From NCBI GenBank assembly GCA_046313915.1, contig JBKBXX010000002.1:1-64000 (forward strand): a stretch of DNA of 64,000 bases, written 5' to 3'. A program made the translations under genes and the position numbers. This document shows, one piece after another, positions 31,698 through 39,995 of the stretch (position 1 is the first letter of the stretch; each line of letters begins with the position of its first letter). The DNA is from CAKKQX01 sp046313915 (lineage in GTDB: Bacteria > Pseudomonadota > Gammaproteobacteria > Burkholderiales > SG8-41). The notes beneath the pieces are model-generated. The model saw only the letters and a program-made list of their open reading frames with translations. It was not told the DNA's origin and did no database searches.

Positions 31698-32285
31698 ATG
31701 CCTGCGAGGACCGGGGAGAGGAAGACGCAGATATTGCAGACGCTGGCGCAGATGCTGGAACACCCGGCGGCAGAGAAAATCACCACCGCGGCGCTGGCGG
31801 CGAGGCTCGGCGTGTCGGAAGCGGCGCTCTATCGGCATTTCAGCGGCAAGGCGCAGATGTTCGAGGGCCTGATCGATTTCATCGAGCAGGCGCTGTTCGG
31901 GCTGATCAACAAAATCGGCAGCGAGGAAAAAAGCGGCGTGCGGCAGGCCGAGGCGGTGATGACGGTGCTGCTCGGTTTCGCGCACAAGAATCGCGGCATG
32001 ACGCGCGTGCTGATCGGCGATGCGCTGGTGAACGAGGATGCGCGGCTGCAGGCACGCATCAACCAGCTGCACGACCGGCTGGAGGCGGCGCTCAAGCAGG
32101 CGCTGCGTTTCGGGGTGACGCAACAGGAGCTCGCTGCCGATGTCGATGTCGCGGCGCAGGCCAACGTGCTGATGAGTTTCGTCACCGGGCGCTGGCATCA
32201 GTTCGCCAAAAGCGGTTTCAAGCGCGAGCCGACGGAGATGTGGACGAGCCAGTGGCGCCAGCTGATGCAAGGCGTGATCGCCTAG
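31698..32285 (+). CDS. slmA: nucleoid occlusion factor SlmA (TetR family)
   Basis: ATG 31698 follows GAGGAGGATC. The 195-aa product begins with a TetR helix-turn-helix (TTAALAARLGVSEAALYRHF) and an SlmA-type body (GLIDFIEQALFGLINKI, NRGMTRVLIGDALVNEDARL). In enterics SlmA binds DNA over the chromosome and blocks FtsZ ring assembly there. It is only 8 bp after the nucleotidase gene and probably co-transcribed. Confidence 0.92.
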   Translation: MPARTGERKTQILQTLAQMLEHPAAEKITTAALAARLGVSEAALYRHFSGKAQMFEGLIDFIEQALFGLINKIGSEEKSGVRQAEAVMTVLLGFAHKNRGMTRVLIGDALVNEDARLQARINQLHDRLEAALKQALRFGVTQQELAADVDVAAQANVLMSFVTGRWHQFAKSGFKREPTEMWTSQWRQLMQGVIA

Positions 32286-32418
32286 CGGCCTGTCGCGTGG
32301 ATTCCTGGCAGGAACTTCGGCGCGCTGCGAGGCGGGGCGGCGCGGGCGGGCGCCCGCATGCGTGAGGCGCTTTGCGCTTCGTTCTCCCGGCTCATTTTCG
32401 CTCAGGAGGAAACGACGG

Positions 32419-32727
32419 ATGGAAAATCTCACGACCCAACAGCTTGCCGAGCTTCTGGTCGGCATCGCCCGCGCCCAGCAGGCGGTCATCGATGCCGTGG
32501 AAAGCGCGAAGCCGGGTTTCAAAATGACGCATCTCGCGCCGGTGCTGCAAAGCGCGGCGAAGCTGCGCAACGTCAATCACGTCGCAACGTTGACCGACCT
32601 GCCGGCGCGCGTGCTGTTGCAGTGCCAGGGGCGGGTCGGCCCCGATGTCGCACAGGTGGCGCGTGATCTCGGGGAAATGCTCGCGGCCTGCCCGCCGCCG
32701 CACCCCGCTGCGCGCGGCACGGGCTGA
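32419..32727 (+). CDS. hypothetical protein, 102 aa
   Basis: ATG 32419 is preceded by the strong site AGGAGGAAACG. The small soluble protein (MENLTTQQLAELLVGIARAQ, then DAVESAKPGFKMTHLAPVLQ) is helical, with no signal peptide, and ends in a short Pro-rich tail. I do not recognise a family. It stands 133 bp after slmA and converges with the moeB-like gene. Confidence 0.7.
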   Translation: MENLTTQQLAELLVGIARAQQAVIDAVESAKPGFKMTHLAPVLQSAAKLRNVNHVATLTDLPARVLLQCQGRVGPDVAQVARDLGEMLAACPPPHPAARGTG

Positions 32728-32766
32728 AAGCGGGCCGCGGCTTGCCGCTGCGGTTGCGCTGCGCTC

Positions 32767-33534
32767 TCAAGCCCCGCTTGCGGCAGCGGCCGGTCCGCAC
32801 ACCGCGCACGCCGGGTCCTTCTGCAGCCGGAGGGTGCGGATCTGCATGGTGAGCGCGTCGATCAGCAGCAGCCTTCCGGTGAGCGTTTCGCCGATGCCGG
32901 CGAGCAGTTTCAGCGCTTCTGCCGCCTGCATCGAGCCGATGATGCCGACCAGCGGCGCGAACACTCCCATCACGGCGCAGCGCACGTCTTCGTGGTCGCC
33001 GTGTTCCGGAAACAGGCAGTGGTAGCACGGCGCCTGCGGGCTGCGCATGTCGAACACCGCGAGCTGGCCGTCGAAGCGCACGCCCGCGCCCGACACCAGC
33101 GGTTTGCGCAGCCTGACGCAGGCGCGGTTGACGGCGTGGCGGGTGGCGAAGTTGTCGCTGCCGTCGAGCACCACGTCGGCCTGCGCCACGAGCGCCTCGA
33201 GCCGCGGGCCCGCGACCCGCTCGGCGAGCGCCGTCACCTCGACTTCGGGATTGATGCCGGCGAGCGTGGCCCTGGCCGATTCGACTTTCTTTTTGCCGAT
33301 CGCTTCGGTGCGGTGCACGATCTGACGCTGCAGATTGGTGAGATCGACCGCGTCGCCGTCGCAGATCGTCAGGTGGCCGACGCCGGCCGCGGCGAGATAG
33401 AGCGCGACGGGCGAACCCAGTCCGCCGGCGCCGATGATGAGCGCATGCGCGCCGAGAAATCTCCGCTGGCCTTCGATGCCGATTTCGGGCAGCAGGATAT
33501 GACGGCTGTAGCGCAGCAGCTGGTCGTCGTTCAT
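32767..33534 (-). CDS. moeB: MoeB/ThiF-type sulfur-carrier adenylyltransferase
   Basis: This 255-aa E1-like enzyme adenylates the C-terminus of MoaD or ThiS so that sulfur can be loaded. The nucleotide-binding GAGGLGSPVALYLAAAGVG is present, as are the arginine finger region NLQRQIVHR and ILDGSDNFATR-like VLDGSDNFATRHAVNRAC. The structural zinc cysteines are CYHC and CAVC. No rhodanese domain is fused. Which carrier it serves cannot be told; no moaD or thiS is in the window. Confidence 0.88.
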   Translation of the reverse strand: MNDDQLLRYSRHILLPEIGIEGQRRFLGAHALIIGAGGLGSPVALYLAAAGVGHLTICDGDAVDLTNLQRQIVHRTEAIGKKKVESARATLAGINPEVEVTALAERVAGPRLEALVAQADVVLDGSDNFATRHAVNRACVRLRKPLVSGAGVRFDGQLAVFDMRSPQAPCYHCLFPEHGDHEDVRCAVMGVFAPLVGIIGSMQAAEALKLLAGIGETLTGRLLLIDALTMQIRTLRLQKDPACAVCGPAAAASGA

Positions 33535-33567
33535 GGCGCGCCTAACTTAAACCGATTCGCAGTGGTT

Positions 33568-33603
33568 GTAAAACGCGAACGCCCGGGCTTGCGCCGGGCG
33601 TTC
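33568..33603 (-). terminator. intrinsic terminator downstream of ctpA
   Basis: On the minus strand GAACGCCCG pairs with CGGGCGTTC across a 9-base loop, followed by GCGTTTTACA. It lies 23 bp after the ctpA stop and before moeB. Confidence 0.75.
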
Positions 33604-33625
33604 ACCGGGCCGCGCGCGCCGCGCG

Positions 33626-35041
33626 TCAGTTGGTTCTGGTGGCGCTGCGGCTTTTGAGAAACGCGATTGCCTGGTTGAGCTCGTAGTCGTTCTTGGAAAC
33701 GACTTCGCCGGGCTCGGGCCTGAGCAGTTTCTCGTCGAGGTCTTTGGGCCGCGGCGCGGGCGTGAAGTCGAATTGCTTCGGCGCGGCGGCCGCGGTTTTG
33801 TCCGCTTCCTGCTTGTTGTCGGTCAGGTGCTTGGTGAGATCGGCTTCCTTGAGCTTGAGACCCGCGGTTTTGTCCGCGGTGCCGTCGTCGAGCACGATGT
33901 CGGGCGTGATGCCCTTCGCCTGGATCGAGCGGCCGTTGGGCGTGAAGTAGCGCGCCGTGGTGAGCTTGATCGCGGTGTTGTTGCCGAGCGGCAATATGGT
34001 CTGCACCGAGCCCTTGCCGAAAGTCTGCTGGCCCATCACCACCGCGCGTTTGTGGTCCTGCAGCGCGCCGGCGACGATTTCCGAGGCGGAAGCCGAGCCG
34101 CCGTTGACCAGCACCACCATCGGCACCGTGCGGCTTTCCGGCGGCAGTTTGCGGATGTAGTCTTCCTGGGCGCGGCCGCGCAGATAGTTTTCAGGCGTGG
34201 CGTGCAGCCGCATTTTCGAATCCTCGGTGCGGCCGTCGGTATAGACCACCAGCGCATTGTGTGGCAGGAACGCGGCCGACACCGCGACCGCGCCGTTCAA
34301 CAGGCCGCCGGGGTCGTTGCGCAGATCGAGCACGATGCCTTTCATCCGGCCCTGGTTCTGCCTGAACAGCGCGTCTATCGCTTTCGCCAGGGTCTCGCCG
34401 GTGTGTTCCTGGAACTGGCTCACGCGGAAATAGGCGTAACCCGGCTCGAGCAGCTTGGATTTGACGCTCTGGATCTTGATCACGGCGCGCGTCAGCGTGA
34501 CGACGATCGGCTTGGGTTCGCCCTTGCGCACGATGGTGAGCGTGATTTGCGTGTTGGGTCTGCCGCGCATGCGTTTCACCGCGTCGTTCAGCGTCATGCC
34601 CTTGACCGAGGTCTCGTCGAGTTTGACGACGAGATCGCCCGGCTTGAGGCCGGCGCGCGCCGCCGGCGAATCGTCGATCGGCGACACGACCTTGACGAAA
34701 CCGTCCTCCATGCCGACCTCAATGCCGAGTCCGCCGAATTCGCCCTGGGTGCCGACCTGCAGTTCCTTGAACGCTTCCTGGTCGAGATAGGCGGAATGCG
34801 GATCGAGGCCGGTCAGCATGCCGTTGATGGCTTCGGTGATGAGTTTCTTGTCCTCCACCGGCTCGACGTAGTCGTTTTTGACCCTGCCGAACACCTCGGT
34901 GAAGGTGCGCAGTTCCTCGATCGGCAAGGGCAGCGCGGTTTCTTTCTGCGCCACCGCGGAAAAGTTGAGGCTGATCGCAACCCCCATCAGCACGCCGATG
35001 GCGATCAATCCGAATTGTTGCAGTTTATTGCGTTTGCTCAT
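33626..35041 (-). CDS. ctpA: S41 carboxy-terminal processing peptidase
   Basis: The 471-aa periplasmic serine protease has an uncleaved or cleaved signal (LIAIGVLMGVAISLNFSAVAQ). A PDZ domain follows (GGLGIEVGMEDGFVKVVSPI, GLKPGDLVVKLD), and then the S41 core with the nucleophile serine in NGGSASASEIVAGAL and the lysine in QQTFGKGSVQT. Relatives trim murein hydrolases and other envelope proteins. It is directly downstream of envC, which fits a shared role in cell-wall turnover. Confidence 0.94.
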   Translation of the reverse strand: MSKRNKLQQFGLIAIGVLMGVAISLNFSAVAQKETALPLPIEELRTFTEVFGRVKNDYVEPVEDKKLITEAINGMLTGLDPHSAYLDQEAFKELQVGTQGEFGGLGIEVGMEDGFVKVVSPIDDSPAARAGLKPGDLVVKLDETSVKGMTLNDAVKRMRGRPNTQITLTIVRKGEPKPIVVTLTRAVIKIQSVKSKLLEPGYAYFRVSQFQEHTGETLAKAIDALFRQNQGRMKGIVLDLRNDPGGLLNGAVAVSAAFLPHNALVVYTDGRTEDSKMRLHATPENYLRGRAQEDYIRKLPPESRTVPMVVLVNGGSASASEIVAGALQDHKRAVVMGQQTFGKGSVQTILPLGNNTAIKLTTARYFTPNGRSIQAKGITPDIVLDDGTADKTAGLKLKEADLTKHLTDNKQEADKTAAAAPKQFDFTPAPRPKDLDEKLLRPEPGEVVSKNDYELNQAIAFLKSRSATRTN

Positions 35042-35050
35042 ACATACCCC

Positions 35051-35076
35051 AAAAACCCAAGTTAAATAAATGGGTT
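35051..35076 (-). terminator. weak hairpin between envC and ctpA
   Basis: On the minus strand AACCCA pairs with TGGGTT over an AT-rich 11-base loop, followed by TTTTT and then the GGGG ribosome binding site of ctpA. It could attenuate read-through from envC into ctpA. Confidence 0.4.
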
Positions 35077-35081
35077 ATTAA

Positions 35082-36305
35082 TTAGCTCCCGGTCCCGTCC
35101 GGGGTTTTCTGCCGTTCCATCCAGCCCAGCGGATCGAAAGGCCTGCCTTGATGGCGGATCTCGAAGTATAAACCCGAATCGCTGTTGCCGCCGCTGCTGC
35201 CTACCGCGGCTACGGTTTCGCCGCCGCGCACCGGATCGCCGACCCGCTTGTAGAGCGTCTCGTTGTTGCCGTAGAGGCTCAGGTAGCTGTCGCCGTGGTC
35301 GATGATCAGGAGATTGCCGAACCCCCTCAGCCAGTCGGCGAAAACCACACGGCCGGCGGCGATGGCGCGCACTTCCTCGCCGGCACGCGAGGCGATGAAC
35401 AATCCTTTCCACGTCAAACCGCCGTCGGAACGTGGACTGCCGAAACGGTTGCCGAGTTCCCCCCGCACCGGCAGCCTCAGCTTGCCCTTGAGCTGCTGGA
35501 AAGGACTGTCGTCATTCGACCGGTCGGGCACGCTTTCGTTCCTGAGGCGGGGCGCGGAGGACGGACGGGAAGACGAGCGCGCGACGATTTTGCCGAGCTG
35601 CTCGACCAGGCGCGTGAGCCGGTTCTCGTCGCGTCTCAGGGTGTTGATTTCGCGTTTCTGCTTCTGGATGTCGCGCGAAATCCTGGCCAGCACTTCGCTG
35701 CGCGCGCGTTTTTCCCGTTCCAGGCGCTGTTTCTGCGCGCTCTGCTCGGCGGCGATCGCCGCCAGTTCGGCGGTTTTTTGCTCGGTTTCCTCGGCCAGCT
35801 CCCGCAGTTGGGCGAGACGGGCGCGCAGGCCGCCGATCAGCTCGGCGCGGGCGCGTGCGATATGACCGAAATAATGCAGGCGGCGCGCAGTCTGGTTGGG
35901 ATCGTCACCGTTCAGCAGCAGTCGCAACGGTTCCACCGCGCCGCCCAGGTATTGCCGGTAGAGCAGTCTCGCAAGCAATTCCTGCTGCGCCTTGGCGGCG
36001 GCTTCGTGCACGCGCGACGCCTCGCGCAGCTCGGCGAGCCGCTGGCGGGCGTCGCGCGCCTGCTGCGCGAGCTCGCGCAGCTTGCGGCTCGCGTCCGAGA
36101 TCGCGCGTTCCGATTCCTTGAGCGCGTCGGCGGTCTCGCTCCTGATTTCCTCGGCGCCGGCGAGCCGTTGCTGCAGGGCTTCGATCCTGTCGCGCAGCTC
36201 GCGCAGGTCTTCGCGGGCGCGCGTCGCGGAAGGCGCAGCCGCCGCCACGGCGACGCCGGTGGCGAGCAGCACGAAGAGCGCGATGGCGGGCAGGCCGCGG
36301 CTCAC
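35082..36305 (-). CDS. envC: murein hydrolase activator EnvC
   Basis: A GTG start at 36303-36305 overlaps the gpmI stop and begins a signal peptide (MSRGLPAIALFVLLATGVAVA), giving 407 aa. Long coiled coils fill residues 30-250 (REDLRELRDRIEALQQRLAG, LRRDENRLTRLVEQLGKIVA). The C-terminal LytM/M23 domain has lost its zinc ligands: WKGLF replaces HxGxD, and SLYFEIR replaces HLHFEIR. The same degeneracy is known in EnvC, which activates amidases rather than cutting murein itself. It acts at the division septum. Confidence 0.92.
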   Translation of the reverse strand: MSRGLPAIALFVLLATGVAVAAAAPSATRAREDLRELRDRIEALQQRLAGAEEIRSETADALKESERAISDASRKLRELAQQARDARQRLAELREASRVHEAAAKAQQELLARLLYRQYLGGAVEPLRLLLNGDDPNQTARRLHYFGHIARARAELIGGLRARLAQLRELAEETEQKTAELAAIAAEQSAQKQRLEREKRARSEVLARISRDIQKQKREINTLRRDENRLTRLVEQLGKIVARSSSRPSSAPRLRNESVPDRSNDDSPFQQLKGKLRLPVRGELGNRFGSPRSDGGLTWKGLFIASRAGEEVRAIAAGRVVFADWLRGFGNLLIIDHGDSYLSLYGNNETLYKRVGDPVRGGETVAAVGSSGGNSDSGLYFEIRHQGRPFDPLGWMERQKTPDGTGS

Positions 36306-37846
36306 GTGAAGCTGAGCAGGGACCTGCCGGTCATCTCCGGCGGCTGCGGCAAGCCCATCATGGCGAGCAGGGTCGGCGCGATGTCCTGCAGCGCGCCGCG
36401 CCCGGCGATGCGCGCCGGCCGGCCGACGTACAGCAGCGGCACCAGGTTCAGCGTATGCGCGGTGTGCGGCTGGCGGGTCTCGGGATCGAGCATGGTCTCG
36501 GCGTTGCCGTGATCGGCGGTGATCAGCACTTCGCCGCCGCGCTCGCGCATCGCGGCGACCGCCTTGCCCACGCACTCGTCGAGCACTTCGATGGCGCGGA
36601 TCGCGGCGGCGAGATTGCCGGTATGGCCGACCATGTCGCCGTTGGCGTAGTTGCAGACGATGGCGTCGTATTTGCCGCTCTGGATGGCGGCGACCAGTTT
36701 GGCGGTGACTTCATGGGCGCTCATCTCGGGCTTGAGATCGTAGGTCGCGACCTTGGGCGAAGGCACCAGCACGCGATCCTCGCCGGGGTAGGGTGTTTCC
36801 ACGCCGCCGTTGAAAAAATAGGTGACATGCGCATACTTCTCGGTTTCGGCGATGCGCAGCTGCTTCAGGCCGTGGCTTGCGAGGTATTCGCCGAAGCCGT
36901 TGCGGATGCTCTGGGGCGGAAACGCCGCCGGCAGATGCGCGAAATCCTCGCCGTAGCTGGTGAGCGTGCAGAAATAACCGAGTTCGGGCAGGCGGGCGCG
37001 CTCGAAACCGTCGAACGCGGCATCGGTCAACGCCCGCGTCAGTTGCCGTGCGCGGTCGGCGCGGAAATTCATGAACACCACGGCGTCGCCGTCGTTCATG
37101 CGCGCCGGCTGCCCGCCCGCCGGCACGATGGCGGTCGCCTTGACGAACTCGTCGGATTCGCCGCGCGCGTAAGCGGCGTGCAGGCCTTCGAGCGCGGATT
37201 TTGCCGTGAACGCGGCGCGGCCTTCGACGAGCAGCCCGTAGGCCGGCGCCACGCGTTCCCAGCGCCGGTCGCGATCCATCGCGTAATAGCGGCCGCAGAT
37301 CGAAACGATGCGGCCGGCGCCCAGCGCATCGCATTTCGTCTGCAGCGCGGCGAGCGAGGCTGCGGCGCTGCGGGGCGGGGTATCGCGCCCGTCGAGAAAG
37401 GCGTGCAGGCGGATGTCGGCGACGCCGTTGCGGGCGGCCATTTCGAGCATCGCGTGGATCTGCGATTCATGGCTGTGCACGCCGCCGGGCGAGAGCAGTC
37501 CCAGAATGTGCAGCGCGCCGCCGCGCGCGACCTCCACCGCTTTGCCCAGCACCGGGTTTTGCAGGAACTCGCCGCTTTCGATCGCGTTCTCGATCTTGGT
37601 GTAGTCCTGGTAGATAACGCGGCCGGCGCCGATGTTCATGTGGCCGACCTCGGAGTTGCCCATCTGGGCCGCGGGCAGCCCCACCCATTTTTCGGAAGCG
37701 TCGATGGTGGTATGGGGGCAGCTCTGCCACAGCGCATCCCAGTGCGGCTTGCGCGCGAGGCAGATCGCGTTGTGATCGCATTCCTCGCGATAGCCGAAAC
37801 CGTCGAGTATGATCAGCAGCACCTTGTTCAACTTCATGTTTTTCAT
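36302..37846 (-). CDS. gpmI: 2,3-bisphosphoglycerate-independent phosphoglycerate mutase
   Basis: The glycolytic enzyme interconverts 3- and 2-phosphoglycerate using two manganese ions. The ATG at 37844-37846 gives 514 aa, the family length. The metal-binding start is VLLIILDGFGYR, and the phosphoserine nucleophile is S65 in AAQMGNSEVGHMNIG. Further metal ligands are in DHGNAETMLD and HTAHTLNLVPLLYVG. Its stop overlaps the envC start. It diverges from the ArsR-family gene over an 86-bp shared promoter region. Confidence 0.97.
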   Translation of the reverse strand: MKNMKLNKVLLIILDGFGYREECDHNAICLARKPHWDALWQSCPHTTIDASEKWVGLPAAQMGNSEVGHMNIGAGRVIYQDYTKIENAIESGEFLQNPVLGKAVEVARGGALHILGLLSPGGVHSHESQIHAMLEMAARNGVADIRLHAFLDGRDTPPRSAAASLAALQTKCDALGAGRIVSICGRYYAMDRDRRWERVAPAYGLLVEGRAAFTAKSALEGLHAAYARGESDEFVKATAIVPAGGQPARMNDGDAVVFMNFRADRARQLTRALTDAAFDGFERARLPELGYFCTLTSYGEDFAHLPAAFPPQSIRNGFGEYLASHGLKQLRIAETEKYAHVTYFFNGGVETPYPGEDRVLVPSPKVATYDLKPEMSAHEVTAKLVAAIQSGKYDAIVCNYANGDMVGHTGNLAAAIRAIEVLDECVGKAVAAMRERGGEVLITADHGNAETMLDPETRQPHTAHTLNLVPLLYVGRPARIAGRGALQDIAPTLLAMMGLPQPPEMTGRSLLSFT

Positions 37847-37873
37847 GCATTTCTCTTGGTGGTCGAGGTCATG

Positions 37874-37897
37874 TATAATTTCAGCATATTTTGAAAT
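37874..37897 (+). promoter_or_regulatory. promoter -10 and candidate operator of the ArsR-family regulator
   Basis: TATAAT at 37874-37879 overlaps the inverted repeat ATTTCA-N8-TGAAAT (37878-37897), 36 bp before the regulator ATG. An AT-rich palindrome overlapping the -10 is what autorepressing ArsR proteins typically bind. No good -35 is visible. Confidence 0.5.
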
Positions 37898-37932
37898 GCG
37901 CCGGGCCCGCCCGGCAGGCACAGGAATACATT

Positions 37933-38289
37933 ATGACCGCACTCGTACCCCGCGTGAACGACGGCAAGGACAACAAGGCGGTGCGCGCCGCGCTGATCGA
38001 AAAAGAGGAGCACATCGAACAGGCTTCGCGCGCGCTCAAGGCGATGTCGCATCCGCTGCGGCTGAAAATCCTGTGCATGCTCGGCGACCAGGAGGCGAGC
38101 GTGCAGGACATCGTCGAGTGCGTCGGCACTTCCCAAAGCAATATTTCCCAGCATCTCGCCATTTTGCGCGAGAAAGGCGTGCTGCGCACCCGCAAGGACG
38201 CCAATCGCGTTTTTTACCGCGTCGGCGACGAACGCACGCTGACCCTGATCGGCATGATGCGCGAAGTGTTCTGCGGCATTCCGGAATAG
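37933..38289 (+). CDS. BigR/YgaV-like ArsR-family regulator
   Basis: The winged-helix regulator of 118 aa begins at ATG 37933. The core reads ALKAMSHPLRLKILCMLGDQ, and the recognition helix is in TSQSNISQHLAILREKG. C48 (in ILCML) and C114 (in VFCG, near the end) sit where the dithiol of BigR, SqrR and YgaV forms a disulfide or tetrasulfide under sulfide or oxidant. A third cysteine is C63. There is no CxC metal site of ArsR/SmtB type. The next two genes, a rhodanese and a glutaredoxin, fit a sulfur or redox regulon. Confidence 0.85.
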   Translation: MTALVPRVNDGKDNKAVRAALIEKEEHIEQASRALKAMSHPLRLKILCMLGDQEASVQDIVECVGTSQSNISQHLAILREKGVLRTRKDANRVFYRVGDERTLTLIGMMREVFCGIPE

Positions 38290-38325
38290 TCAGTCACACG
38301 GGCGCAAGGCGCAGGAGTCTCAATT

Positions 38326-38760
38326 TTGGAGCAGTTTCTGGTCTTTCTGCAGAAAAATCCGTTGCATCTGGTCTTGTTCGGCACCGCGGTGATCACCGGC
38401 GGCATGCTGCTGTGGCCGCTGATCAACCGCGTGTCGCGCCCCGGCAACGAAGTCGGCGTGACGGACGCGGTGCAGCTGATCAACCGCCGCGACGCGGTGG
38501 TGCTCGACGTTCGGGAAAACGACGAGTACGCGGGCGGCCACATCGCCAATTCCCGCCATATTCCGCTCGCGCAGCTCGGCGGGCGCATCAAGGAGCTGGA
38601 GAAATTCAGGACGCGGCCCGTCATCATCTGCTGCCGCAGCGGCAGCCGGGCGGCAGCCGCGATCGATGTCCTGCGCAAAAACGGTTTCAACGAAGCGGTC
38701 ATGTTGCGCGGTGGCATCTCTGCATGGCAGCAGGCCGGCATGCCGCTGGAGAAAAAATGA
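38326..38760 (+). CDS. membrane-anchored rhodanese-like sulfurtransferase
   Basis: A TTG start at 38326 follows GCAGGAG. Residues 13-34 form one membrane helix (HLVLFGTAVITGGMLLWPLI). The rhodanese domain follows (VVLDVRENDEYAGGHIANSR), with active-site loop CRSGSR and nucleophile C103 next to C102. YibN-type proteins have this layout and occur upstream of grxC and secB in many proteobacteria. It probably moves sulfane sulfur at the inner membrane face and is likely co-transcribed with the regulator upstream. Confidence 0.9.
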   Translation: MEQFLVFLQKNPLHLVLFGTAVITGGMLLWPLINRVSRPGNEVGVTDAVQLINRRDAVVLDVRENDEYAGGHIANSRHIPLAQLGGRIKELEKFRTRPVIICCRSGSRAAAAIDVLRKNGFNEAVMLRGGISAWQQAGMPLEKK

Positions 38761-39023
38761 TGGCGAAAGTGCGCATGTACAGCACCGCGGTGTGCCCTTA
38801 TTGTCAGAGGGCGGAGCAGCTGCTGCGCGCCAAGGGCGTGGCCGGCATCGACAAGATCCGCGTCGACCTCGATTCCGCGAAGCGCGCTGAAATGATGGAA
38901 AAAACCGGTCGCCGCACGGTGCCGCAGATCTACATCGGCGACACCCATGTCGGCGGCTACGACGAGCTCGCGGCGCTCGACCGCGCCGGCGATCTCGACA
39001 GGCTGCTCGCCGCCGCGGCGTGA
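38757..39023 (+). CDS. grxC: glutaredoxin 3
   Basis: This dithiol glutaredoxin of 88 aa has the CPYC active site (C13, C16), TVPQIYIGDTHVGGYDEL for glutathione binding and the usual C-terminal helix. ATG 38757 overlaps the rhodanese stop; the next codon is also ATG and could be the start instead. Context is the rhodanese-grxC-secB-gpsA string common in gamma- and betaproteobacteria. Confidence 0.95.
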   Translation: MMAKVRMYSTAVCPYCQRAEQLLRAKGVAGIDKIRVDLDSAKRAEMMEKTGRRTVPQIYIGDTHVGGYDELAALDRAGDLDRLLAAAA

Positions 39024-39052
39024 GCCGGCAACGAAAATCCACAGGAATGCCC

Positions 39053-39514
39053 ATGAGCGAAGAACAGCAAGTGACGTTTGCCATCGAGAAGATTTACCTC
39101 AAGGATGCCTCCCTCGAAATCCCCAACGCGCCGCGGATTTTTCTCGAAACCGAAAGCCCGCAGGTCGAGGTGAGCATCCACAACCAGGCGGCGGGAATAG
39201 AAGCCGGCCTCTACGACGTGGTGCTGACGGTCACCCTGACCGCAAAAGTCGGGGACAAGACGGTGTTTCTGGTCGAAGTCGCGCAGGCCGGGATTTTCCA
39301 GATCCACAACGTGCCCGCGGCCGATCTCGAGCCGGTGCTCGGCATCGCGTGTCCGGGCATCCTGCTGCCGTACGCGCGTGAAGCGGTATCGAGCATGGTG
39401 CAGCGCGCCGGTTTCCCGCCGGTGGTGCTGCAGCACATGAATTTCGAGGCGCTCTATCACCAGCGCCTGCAGCAACAGCAGCAGAACGAGGCGCCTCCCG
39501 CGGTTGCCCATTAG
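39053..39514 (+). CDS. secB: protein-export chaperone SecB
   Basis: SecB keeps preproteins unfolded and hands them to SecA. The ATG at 39053 gives 153 aa; an ATG six bases earlier sits too close to the AGGA site. Conserved parts are TFAIEKIYLKDASLEIPNAP, VVLTVTLTAKVGDKTVFLVE, the acidic AGIFQI turn and CPGILLPYAREAVSSMVQRA. The tail is Gln-rich. It lies 29 bp after grxC. Confidence 0.97.
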   Translation: MSEEQQVTFAIEKIYLKDASLEIPNAPRIFLETESPQVEVSIHNQAAGIEAGLYDVVLTVTLTAKVGDKTVFLVEVAQAGIFQIHNVPAADLEPVLGIACPGILLPYAREAVSSMVQRAGFPPVVLQHMNFEALYHQRLQQQQQNEAPPAVAH

Positions 39515-39524
39515 GGGAAAACCC

Positions 39525-39962
39525 GTGAGCCGCAGCCTGATCGGCGTGCTGATCGCGGCGTTTGCTGCGCCGGCGTGGGCGCTCGAATTCCGTTCGGTGG
39601 CGGAAAACGCCGCGGTGCTCTACGACGCGCCTTCGGTGAAGGCGAAAAAACTCTACATCGTCAACAGCGGTTATCCGGTCGAGGTCGTGGTGATGGTCGA
39701 AGGCTGGGCCAAGGTGCGCGACGCCGCCGGCGACCTCAGCTGGATCGAAAGCAGGCACTTGAGCGCGAGGCGCACGGTGATGGTCAGGGTGCCGCTCGCG
39801 CCGGTGCGGCAAAACGCCGATGACCAGGCACCCGTCGTGTTCCAGGCCCAGCAGAACGTGATCCTCGAACTGATCGAAGTCGCGAGCGGCGGCTGGCTGC
39901 AGGTCAGGCACGATGACGGCCAGAGCGGTTTCATCAAGGCGAGCCAGATCTGGGGCGCGTGA
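39525..39962 (+). CDS. SH3-domain secreted protein
   Basis: A GTG at 39525 after AGGGGAAAACCC starts a signal peptide (MSRSLIGVLIAAFAAPAWA) in a 145-aa product. Two SH3b-like repeats follow: one about residues 22-75 (AVLYDAPSVKAKKLYIVNSG, VEGWAKVRDAAGDLSWIESR), the other about 85-144 (GGWLQVRHDDGQSGFIKASQ). Such proteins bind peptidoglycan or act as envelope scaffolds. It is 10 bp after secB and 33 bp before gpsA, so it belongs to that transcript. Confidence 0.85.
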   Translation: MSRSLIGVLIAAFAAPAWALEFRSVAENAAVLYDAPSVKAKKLYIVNSGYPVEVVVMVEGWAKVRDAAGDLSWIESRHLSARRTVMVRVPLAPVRQNADDQAPVVFQAQQNVILELIEVASGGWLQVRHDDGQSGFIKASQIWGA

Positions 39963-39995
39963 GGCGATGAAGGGTGGGCGCGTGAAGGACGCAGG

